From positions 1,018,128 through 1,082,127 of the forward strand of contig NZ_RZUL01000001.1 of NCBI RefSeq assembly GCF_004005485.1: a DNA stretch of 64,000 bases. The letters run 5' to 3'. Source of the stretch: Sphingobium algorifonticola (lineage in GTDB: Bacteria; Pseudomonadota; Alphaproteobacteria; Sphingomonadales; Sphingomonadaceae). The notes below the pieces were generated by a model. It was not told the DNA's origin, ran no database searches, and worked only from the letters and a program-made list of their open reading frames with translations. Positions 57,630-64,000 of the stretch are shown here, piece after piece; position 1 is the stretch's first letter, and each line of letters begins with the position of its first letter. Both the position numbers and the translations under genes were made by a program.

Positions 57630-58471
57630 GGCACTGTCAGAGCAAATGCACCGGCTAGCCAGCAGGGCGGGGCGCCGGTAATCGCGGCCGATGCCCAGAC
57701 CCCGCAAAGCTGCGAGCCCGTTCCGCTATTTCAATTCGTCACCAGAGATCATCCGCCTCGTGGTGATGATGTATGTGCGGTTTCCGCTAAGCCTGCGCAA
57801 CGTCGAGGATCTGCTGTTCGAGCGGGGCATCGACATTTGCCATGAGACAGTGCGGCACTGGTGGAACCGCTTCGGCCCGATGTTCGCTGCCGACATCCGC
57901 AGGCAGCGCGTATCGAGGATGAAGGGCTTCCGGCACTGGAACTGGCACCTGGACGAGATGTACGTGAAGATCGGTGGCGAGATGCATTACCTGTGGCGGG
58001 CGGTAGATCAGGAAGGCGAGATTCTCGAGAGTTTCGTCACCAGGGAGCGCGACAAGAAGGCCGCTCTGTCTTTCATCAGGAGAGCATTGAAACGCCACGG
58101 CACGGTCGAAACAATAACGACCGATGGTCTGCGGTCCTATGGTGCAGCGATGGATGCACTGGGTAACCGGGACAAGCAGGAGATCGGCCGCTGGGCGAAC
58201 AACCGGGTGGAGAACAGCCATCTGCCTTTCCGACGACGAGAACGCGCGATGCTCAGATTCCGACAAATGAAATCATTGCAGAAGTTTGCTTCAGTCCACG
58301 CATCACTTCACAACCACTTCGCTTCGGAACGCAATCTCATCGACCGCCAGACCTACAAGGAACGACGCTCGGCCGCACTGGCCGAGTGGCGCAGCCTGAT
58401 GGGCTAACGATCCATCGATTTGGGGTGCATTGCGTCAATCGGAGACGAGTTGCAGTTAGACTGACAGCACC
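57630..58471 (+). mobile_element. IS6-family insertion sequence
   Basis: An 842-bp element. The left end GGCACTGTCAG... (57630) and the inverted right end, read inward GGTGCTGTCAG... from 58471, match at 15 of 21 positions and have the IS6 style. It encodes one transposase. No matching 8-bp target duplication is seen (TTGAGGGC left, CATAAAAG right), which suggests adjacent deletion or cointegrate formation rather than simple insertion. It cuts the catalase gene and supplies the tail of the NOS gene. Confidence 0.85.
57691..58407 (+). CDS. IS6-family transposase
   Basis: A 238-residue DDE transposase. The start MPRPRKAASPFRYFNSSPEI, the first Asp in WHLDEMYVKIGGEMHYLW, the second in ITTDGLRSYGAAM and the Glu in IGRWANNRVENSHLPF form the catalytic set. 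Length and pattern are as usual for IS6 members of sphingomonads and rhizobia. It appears intact. Confidence 0.93.
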   Translation: MPRPRKAASPFRYFNSSPEIIRLVVMMYVRFPLSLRNVEDLLFERGIDICHETVRHWWNRFGPMFAADIRRQRVSRMKGFRHWNWHLDEMYVKIGGEMHYLWRAVDQEGEILESFVTRERDKKAALSFIRRALKRHGTVETITTDGLRSYGAAMDALGNRDKQEIGRWANNRVENSHLPFRRRERAMLRFRQMKSLQKFASVHASLHNHFASERNLIDRQTYKERRSAALAEWRSLMG

Positions 58472-59669
58472 CATAAAAGGGCATCAGAAACTTTCCGTCG
58501 GTTGCCCTTGAAGCATAAAAATTGGGGACGTCATGCTTGTTCCTGACCCGCAGATGGAACAGATCTGAGCTTCCGGATGCTTGCGGTGGGACCAGCCAGC
58601 GCCAGTCGCCCGAGACATGCCGCCCTTTGGCATTCTCGATATTGTAGAAGTCCATGAACTGCTTGCTGGCGGCATGATGGTCGACGATCGTAACCCGGGA
58701 CTCCTTGAAAGAATGCAGTACGGCTCGATTCAGTTCGGTCAGGCACACGTCCTTCCAGAGCGGATCTCTTCTCATGTCGAGATCAAGCGCTTGCGCGACC
58801 TCCGGGAGCAGATCGTAGCGATAGGTGTCGGCAAAGTTCCGGGATGCGATCTCAGTACCCATATAGAAGCCATTGAACGGCGCGCATGGGTAATCGATGC
58901 CGCCGATCGACAGGATCATATTGCTCACGCATGGAACTGCGTACCAGGCAAGGCCCATGTCCGAAATCGCGCTTATCGTGGGATGATTGATCGGAACCAG
59001 CCTGTAAGCGCTTAGCGGCAGCGCGTGCATGCTACGAACATCTTCGGGGCTGCGAATGAAGTAGGGCAGCAGGTCAAATCGGCTCGGATCAGTAGGCGGC
59101 TTCCATCCCATGGCCATTGCGATACGCGTCGCTTCTACATTCTGCCGATCCCCCAGGACCTGTCCATCCTCGCGAAGATAGCCTGCAAATTGTGTGATCT
59201 GGCCTGATTCGATGCGCGCCGGGATGCGTTCATTCTCGACAGGGGCAAAGATCGAGATCATCGACCGCACCCGGCCATCGCTGAGCGCCGCTGTCATGTG
59301 ATCCGTGATCCGGGCGGCCATGGCGGCTGGGTCGGTGATTTCCCGGCAATCGAATACCTCGAGCGATTCCCAGAATAGCCGGCCGATACAGCGACCATGA
59401 TTACGCCATGCCACGCGAGCCCCGAAGGCGAGTTCCTCCGGCGTGTGCCGGTAGAATTTGGCAGCCGCGAGTTCCCGGCGGATCTCCGCCCAGCGCCTTT
59501 GCTGGAACTGCTGCGTCGCGCCCGATTCCTTGCAATAAGTGTTGAGGAAGGCTCTCGCCTCTTCTCGACGCTCCCCGTCCGACAATCTTCTCAGGGCTCG
59601 GCGATGACTATTGCCGGAATTTGCATATCGCTCATTCGTGCCGAGCAAGGAGCGAATATCGTAGCGCAC
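58404..59669 (-). CDS. nos: Bacterial nitric oxide synthase oxygenase with IS-derived tail
   Basis: A 421-residue protein, clear NOS oxygenase: heme thiolate Cys94 and stacking Trp88 in AWRNHGRCIGRLFWESLEVF, the arginine-binding Glu273 in PFNGFYMGTEIASRNFADTY, and the pterin region TIVDHHAASKQFMDF and GDWRWLVPP (Trp356/358). There is no reductase domain, as in other bacterial NOS. The Trp of the common GWYMGTE is Phe268. Residues 1-399 are native; from 400 the codons come from the IS right end (CCQSNCNSSPIDAMHPKSMD). The start is a GTG right after the radical SAM stop. All bsNOS-length core is present, so it may work. Confidence 0.93.
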   Translation of the reverse strand: MRYDIRSLLGTNERYANSGNSHRRALRRLSDGERREEARAFLNTYCKESGATQQFQQRRWAEIRRELAAAKFYRHTPEELAFGARVAWRNHGRCIGRLFWESLEVFDCREITDPAAMAARITDHMTAALSDGRVRSMISIFAPVENERIPARIESGQITQFAGYLREDGQVLGDRQNVEATRIAMAMGWKPPTDPSRFDLLPYFIRSPEDVRSMHALPLSAYRLVPINHPTISAISDMGLAWYAVPCVSNMILSIGGIDYPCAPFNGFYMGTEIASRNFADTYRYDLLPEVAQALDLDMRRDPLWKDVCLTELNRAVLHSFKESRVTIVDHHAASKQFMDFYNIENAKGRHVSGDWRWLVPPQASGSSDLFHLRVRNKHDVPNFYASRATDGKFLMPFYGCCQSNCNSSPIDAMHPKSMDR

Positions 59670-61145
59670 TCACATCATTCCATCGAACTGACGAGCTGAG
59701 TTGCGCAGGTGCCCGGTGTTGATCTTGTGCACGATGGAGCAGGCTTTCGCGACCTCCCGGCGATAATGTTTGTCGATATGGCCACGATCGTAGAACAGCT
59801 TGGCGCGCTTCATGTCCGGGCGTGTGACCTGGAGAGTTCCGGCAACCGCATCTCTCTGTTCTACTGCTTCATGGATGGGCGTACCTTCGCTAAGCTTGAA
59901 GTCGACCAGCCGGACCCTGTCGATATAGTTCTGATGCGCTTCGAGGAAATTGACGGTGGCACGCATATCCTCAGCAGTTTCTCCCGGAAAACCCCGGAAC
60001 ATCGTGCACCGAATGCTGAGACCCGCTTCATGGGCGTGGCGGATGAATTCGGAGTTGCGCTCGACGACACAACCCTTCTGCATGAGATCGAGCATACGCT
60101 GACTGCCGCTTTCGAGGCCGAAACTCACCCGGCGCATACCGCCGCGCACAGCATCGAACAGATCCTTGCGCGAAAGGCCATTGTCATCGCGCTGGTCGAC
60201 ATGCACCGTGCCGATCCACTCCGCCCCGCGCACCAGCCGCTGGATATTGTTGGCGATGCCGCGCAGCATGTCGGGATAAGAATTGAGCTTGATGTCGATG
60301 AAGATGAAGTTAGTCGTCTGATGCCGACGGGAAAGCTCCTCTATCTCCAGCAGCACGGATTCCAGCGGCCGGGTGCGGAAGGTGCGCCCGGATGCTGTGA
60401 CGACGTCGCTGCAAAACATGCACTTGCCCCATTGGCAGCCGCGTCCGGTCATGATCGGGATCACGCGAACTGGGTAGCGGTCCCACGGGAAATCGGTGAA
60501 GTCTGGTATAGGAATCTGGTCAAGGCGGCGGAACGGCGGCGCAATCCCACTGGTTTGTCCATCCGGCAGCATGATACCTGGAAAGCTGAGAAGATCGTTC
60601 CTGCGGATTACGGCTTCAACCATGGCCCCGATCGAAACATCCGATTCCGCGCCAACCACCGCCGTCACGCCGGGAATCTGACGCCAGACATCTGCTGTAT
60701 TGGGCAGGTTAAGCATCGGCCCGCCTAGCAGCACGGGAATCTGCATCTCCTGCGCGATCTTGGCGATCTCGGTGACCGAGCTAAAGTGATTGAGATAGGC
60801 GGACAACAGCAGAACGTCGGGTTTCTTCTCCAGCTCTTTGCGTACTTCGCTGATCACCACGGGATGCGATTTTTCCGTTCGCCAGATATAAGCGCGATGG
60901 GCCAGCGACCGCGCGGCCTGCAGCCAGGGGTTCGTGCTCAGATGCACGCGCCGCATAATGTCATCGAAACGGGTTTCGCTGCGCTCGCGCTCGGCTGCGG
61001 GCACGTCATAGGCGAGAGGGCAGAGCAAACGGACCTGATGGCCAGCATTTCTGAGCGAAGAGACAAGAATGCCGATCGACAAGGTTGGGAACGTCGCGAA
61101 ATTGTTGAGATCGACCATCAGGATATTGCGGCTCGAAGCAGTCAT
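59670..61145 (-). CDS. B12-binding radical SAM protein
   Basis: A 491-residue protein: residues about 1-180 form a cobalamin-binding Rossmann-like domain (ILMVDLNNFATFPTLSIGIL, LLLSAYLNHFSSVTEI, LLGGPMLNLPNTADVWRQIP), and residues 220-450 a radical SAM domain with Cys237, Cys242 and Cys245 in GRGCQWGKCMFCSDV, a CX4CX2C spacing instead of the common CX3CX2C. A DxHxxG motif is absent. Reaction unknown: methyl transfer or other radical chemistry. GAGG upstream of the ATG at 61145 supports this start; the frame is open to 61262. Its TGA stop is directly followed, in frame, by the NOS GTG. Confidence 0.9.
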   Translation of the reverse strand: MTASSRNILMVDLNNFATFPTLSIGILVSSLRNAGHQVRLLCPLAYDVPAAERERSETRFDDIMRRVHLSTNPWLQAARSLAHRAYIWRTEKSHPVVISEVRKELEKKPDVLLLSAYLNHFSSVTEIAKIAQEMQIPVLLGGPMLNLPNTADVWRQIPGVTAVVGAESDVSIGAMVEAVIRRNDLLSFPGIMLPDGQTSGIAPPFRRLDQIPIPDFTDFPWDRYPVRVIPIMTGRGCQWGKCMFCSDVVTASGRTFRTRPLESVLLEIEELSRRHQTTNFIFIDIKLNSYPDMLRGIANNIQRLVRGAEWIGTVHVDQRDDNGLSRKDLFDAVRGGMRRVSFGLESGSQRMLDLMQKGCVVERNSEFIRHAHEAGLSIRCTMFRGFPGETAEDMRATVNFLEAHQNYIDRVRLVDFKLSEGTPIHEAVEQRDAVAGTLQVTRPDMKRAKLFYDRGHIDKHYRREVAKACSIVHKINTGHLRNSARQFDGMM

Positions 61146-61508
61146 TGCCCCCTCGTCCGAGCTGTCGACCGTTGTATCGACCCGGTGCGCTGTGCGCAGG
61201 GACCGGTCTTTACGGGTCTGTGCTAATTTCGTGGCAGGGCCGCCTTCATCAGTCGCTTCCATTATCGAACACCCCCGATATCAGGCATTTAGAAAGATGC
61301 CATATTGGATATGGATGCTATATCTCCTGTAAAGGCGCAATCCCATTTCAGTCAGTTGAGAAGTATTTGTCTCTCGATGGGAAGTTATACATTTAATTTT
61401 CGGTTCGACGGCACTTTCACTCTGTCTGACAAATGAAGATGCACGTCTGTCGCCAATCCGGCCAGGACAAACCTAACCTGCTTGGAGGCAAGGTCCGCCA
61501 AAAATTGG
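61146..61508. other. AT-richer gap between glycosyltransferase and radical SAM genes
   Basis: No clear gene. A minus-strand frame continuing the radical SAM gene upstream to 61262 and a 14-codon ORF near 61350-61394 are present, neither with a good ribosome site. The A/T-rich part around 61280-61400 could hold the promoter of the radical SAM/NOS pair. Confidence 0.35.
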
Positions 61509-62558
61509 TCAGGGGGTGGACGGCGAGACGTCCAATTCGTCAGGGGATGAGGCGAGCGGTGCCCATGGCAGTCCCGACTGGATCCGCAGCGCAGTCCGCA
61601 CGAGACCCACGCCATCTGCATTATGGCCACGGGCCGACAGTCGGCATCCAATCGACAAGAGCGGCTTGAGCAGCTTGAGCGGAGCCCATCTGCTGTAAGC
61701 GGCGAAGGTCGCTTTGGCCGCTTCCGTGTCGCCGAACAACATGTGCCGCAGCGTTTTTCGGAGAATCAGCGCCTGGATGCGCGCGTCGTCGAGCGGCAGA
61801 ATTTCATGAATGTGCGCACCGGAACGCAGTCGCGACAGGGCGACATGCTCGAAATGCGGGTCTTGGGCGATAATCCGGCCCAACGTATAAAACGCCGCCT
61901 GCTCGACGAAGGTGCGCGGTCCTTGCGAAATTCCGCTGGCATAGATCATACGGTGATAAAGTATCTCCGGAACCGTCGAAAAACGCGCCACCCGGATCAT
62001 CCGCAACCAGAGATCATTGTCCTGTGCATAACGGAATTCGGGGCGATACCCTCCGACCGTTTCGTAAACGTCGCGACGAAATGCCACCTCGCCATGCGTG
62101 AACGCCGGACGGCGCAGGATCGACCGAAAACTCTCGCCACTGGCATCTGGCCGCTTCATTACATGCAAGTTCCGCTCAGGAAGCACGTTGATGTAGTGGC
62201 ATCCGACCGCTGCGATCGTCGGGTCGGCGTCAAGCATTTCGACCTGCCGACTCAATCGATCGGGCAGTGAAACATCGCCCGCATCATGAATGGCAATATA
62301 TGGTGTCGATGACGATGCAATGGCTTGAATGAGAGATTGAGTCAGTCCGACATTCACGACGTTCGTTCGGAATATCAAGCGCGAATCGGCCAGCTTCTGC
62401 AACTCCCGCCGAAGTAGGGCACTCGTGCCATCCGTCGAACCGTCGTCGATTATGATTGCTTCGAAATCGCGAAACCTCTGGCGAGCGATTGAGTGAAGGG
62501 TGGGGAGCACCCCCTGCTCGCGATTATAGAAACTGCATATTAGCGTAAGCTTGGACAT
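61509..62558 (-). CDS. Family 2 glycosyltransferase
   Basis: A 349-residue GT-A enzyme: TLICSFYNREQGVLPTLHSI at the start, AIIIDDGSTDGTSALL near residue 35, and the DxD-like DAGDVSLPDRLSRQV near 92, then FTHGEVAFRRDVYETVGGYR near 153 and YAQDNDLWLRMIR near 177. Sugar donor and acceptor unknown. It is about 130 bp downstream of the family 4 glycosyltransferase. Confidence 0.9.
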   Translation of the reverse strand: MSKLTLICSFYNREQGVLPTLHSIARQRFRDFEAIIIDDGSTDGTSALLRRELQKLADSRLIFRTNVVNVGLTQSLIQAIASSSTPYIAIHDAGDVSLPDRLSRQVEMLDADPTIAAVGCHYINVLPERNLHVMKRPDASGESFRSILRRPAFTHGEVAFRRDVYETVGGYRPEFRYAQDNDLWLRMIRVARFSTVPEILYHRMIYASGISQGPRTFVEQAAFYTLGRIIAQDPHFEHVALSRLRSGAHIHEILPLDDARIQALILRKTLRHMLFGDTEAAKATFAAYSRWAPLKLLKPLLSIGCRLSARGHNADGVGLVRTALRIQSGLPWAPLASSPDELDVSPSTP

Positions 62559-62687
62559 GCGATCTTCAGTGCGTTGCTTGCGTCTGGATTGCGATCCAAG
62601 CAGACCATAACAGCGTCTGCAAGGGTGGAACGCCGACCACGAGAGGAGCCATCGACCACTTCCCCTGTTCGCCTGGAAATCCCCTCG

Positions 62688-63851
62688 TCATGCGTCCAAC
62701 GCCGCGTAAAGCCCAGCCTCTCGCATGGCGTAGCTGTCTAAGGTGAAGCCTTGCTCGATCGTCAGTCGCGCCTGCCGTCCCAAACTCACATCCCTTTCTC
62801 GTGTCGCCCGCTCGATGACCGCAGCGATCTGGTGGGCGTCAAATCCGCCTATCAACAGCCCGTTATGTTCGTGCTTAATCAACTCGTTCACGCCCGAGAT
62901 GTTGGAGGCCAGACACACTAGTCCACAGGACATGGCTTCGATCAGGGCCTTAGGTAAGCCTTCATGGAAGCTGGGAAGTACGAATATGCTGTACTCGCGC
63001 AGCAGCGCAGGCAAGCGATCGTTCGCTACTTGGCCGAGGAAGCGTATGTTAATGGGGACGGCTGCCGCGAGCGCCCGTAGCTGCCCTTCTAAATCCCCAG
63101 CCCCGACGAGGTCGAGATCACGACCGGCCAACGCACAGCCGTGAATGAGCGAAACAAGATTTTTCTGTTCCGACAGGCGGCCAACCCAAATGAGAGGGGC
63201 ATCGAAGTCGTAGGTCGCCTTCTTACGAAAGGCTTCGATGTCAACATAGGTTGGGTGAACCACCATCTTCGAAGCAAACTGCGGATGCCGCGCGGTTATC
63301 TGCTGGGCAATACCGTGCGAACTGACAAGTATCCGATTTGCCGCACCGAACGCGATGCGCTCCAAGCAGCGCACAAGAATGGCACGCGCGCGGCGCCCGC
63401 CGCTGCGATAGTCGTTCGACAGCAGATAGCCTAGTCGCACCACAAGGGGGCGCCCCGTTGCTGCGGCGGCTGTGATGGCGGCTACGCAGGCGTGGACTTG
63501 GTTGGTTTTAATGGCTGTACTTTGGCGGATCGCATGTCGGTAGCGAAATGGACCAACAATACTCCAAACCCACGCTGCAAGACCCGCAGCTTTGCCTTGG
63601 GTTGGGGCAAGCACCCGAATGCGCTGATAAACCGGATCGTGAAGGGCCTGCTCTGCAACATATGCTCGATCGGCAGCGTCATAGGAAAAAATGAAGATGG
63701 TTTCTAAAGTCCCCATCCGAAGCAGATGCAGATACAGCAGAAGTTCGCGACTGAGCAGGCCGATATCTCTCCACCACAGCAATGATTTGCCCTGTGAAAG
63801 GATCAGCGTCAGCGATCGTTCTTCCGACGTAATCATATCTGCACAAATCAA
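62688..63851 (-). CDS. Family 4-type (group 1) glycosyltransferase
   Basis: A 387-residue GT-B enzyme with LIWVGRLSEQKNLVSLIHGC near residue 220 and the nucleotide-sugar motif FVLPSFHEGLPKALIEAMSC near 293, typical of GT4. The N-terminal domain is divergent. ATG choices at 63851 and about 63836 are both possible. Likely part of an exopolysaccharide or glycan locus that continues outside the window. Confidence 0.88.
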   Translation of the reverse strand: MICADMITSEERSLTLILSQGKSLLWWRDIGLLSRELLLYLHLLRMGTLETIFIFSYDAADRAYVAEQALHDPVYQRIRVLAPTQGKAAGLAAWVWSIVGPFRYRHAIRQSTAIKTNQVHACVAAITAAAATGRPLVVRLGYLLSNDYRSGGRRARAILVRCLERIAFGAANRILVSSHGIAQQITARHPQFASKMVVHPTYVDIEAFRKKATYDFDAPLIWVGRLSEQKNLVSLIHGCALAGRDLDLVGAGDLEGQLRALAAAVPINIRFLGQVANDRLPALLREYSIFVLPSFHEGLPKALIEAMSCGLVCLASNISGVNELIKHEHNGLLIGGFDAHQIAAVIERATRERDVSLGRQARLTIEQGFTLDSYAMREAGLYAALDA

Positions 63852-63919
63852 TCAGAGCTAGCGACAGCAAGGGTGTTCCCCGTCAGCACCAATGGCACAG
63901 ATTTGAGGTTGTGATTTAA

Positions 63920-63980
63920 GGAGGGTTGGGGCTTCGTCGCAGTGACGAAGGAACGAAGATGAAGCCCCAACCCTCCTTGC
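63920..63980. repeat. Perfect 18-bp inverted repeat around a start codon
   Basis: 63920-63937 pairs perfectly with 63963-63980; the 25-base centre contains GAAGGAACGAAG and the AT of an ATG at 63961. The hairpin would include the ribosome site in its loop and the first codons in the stem. It may be an element end or a translation control hairpin. Confidence 0.6.
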
Positions 63981-64000
63981 AAAAATCGCTGGCAAAGGCC
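63961..64000 (+). CDS. Start of an unidentified gene (cut by the window end)
   Basis: ATG at 63961, with AAGGA about 7 bases upstream, opens a frame beginning MKPQPSLQKSLAKA that runs off the window. The inverted repeat in front suggests a transposase of an insertion element, but 13 codons are too few to say. Confidence 0.4.

Larger units (their letters stand above)
54579..64000. other. Accessory island or mosaic region downstream of tRNA-Ser
   Basis: From the 3' end of tRNA-Ser to the window end the content changes to ParB/DUF3489 fragments, a catalase remnant with an ankyrin gene, an IS6-family element, a NOS/radical SAM pair and two glycosyltransferases. Islands often integrate at the 3' end of tRNA genes. 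No integrase and no repeat of the tRNA 3' end are visible, so the far border, if any, is beyond the window. Confidence 0.55.

Noticed and set aside
61350..61394. A 14-codon minus-strand ORF (MYNFPSRDKYFSTD) upstream of the radical SAM gene as a precursor peptide
   Set aside because: No ribosome site, very short, and no repeat of the pattern elsewhere; chance is the simpler explanation.
54579..64000. Second copy of the tRNA-Ser 3' end as an att site
   Set aside because: I looked for GGGTTCGAATCCCTC and CCCGCTCCGCCA downstream and saw none, so the island's right end is not in this window.

Overview
High-GC alphaproteobacterial chromosome, most likely a sphingomonad. This is judged from GC-rich codon use, the rnd-lptC-lptA-lptB-rpoN block, the STAS-MlaE operon, a DivK-type regulator beside a DUF3572 gene, and the style of the short DUF-type proteins. 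No database search was possible, so genus is not assigned.

Positions 1 to about 54.4 kb look like ordinary core chromosome. Blocks in order: pyrimidine synthesis (pyrC) and a YgfZ-like folate protein; LPS transport (rnd/lptC/lptA/lptB) with sigma-54; TerC, a two-domain cold-shock protein and Dps; rpmG and divK; a Mla phospholipid-transport operon (STAS-mlaE, mlaF, mlaD, auxiliary lipoprotein); ribA-xth-lolA; ftsK; a three-gene export operon; ispG; sulfate assimilation (cysD, cysNC, cysQ); lysA-lptM-like-argH; a diguanylate cyclase; acnA; a D-amino acid aminotransferase; ald; a cyclophilin-type protein; and a tRNA-Ser(GGA) gene.

An apparently undescribed small operon sits inside the core part (36,368-38,945, minus strand): a 46-residue peptide with a Gly-Gly followed by a Cys, a HEAT-repeat protein whose start codon overlaps the peptide stop (TAATG), a cupin-like protein overlapping that, and a winged-helix regulator. 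The layout resembles a modified-peptide system, but no member has a confirmed function.

From the tRNA-Ser onward (54.58 kb to the end) the window looks like a mosaic accessory island. It holds a truncated ParB-like gene fused tail-to-tail to a truncated DUF3489 gene, an ankyrin gene behind the 3' remnant of a large-subunit catalase, and an IS6-family element (57,630-58,471) that cuts the catalase. Beyond the IS lies a minus-strand cluster of two glycosyltransferases, a B12-binding radical SAM protein and a bacterial nitric oxide synthase (NOS). The radical SAM and NOS genes are in the same frame, separated by one TGA codon, and the last 21 codons of the NOS come from the IS. This pairing is the most striking content of the window. 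The window ends with the start of an unidentified gene preceded by a long inverted repeat.
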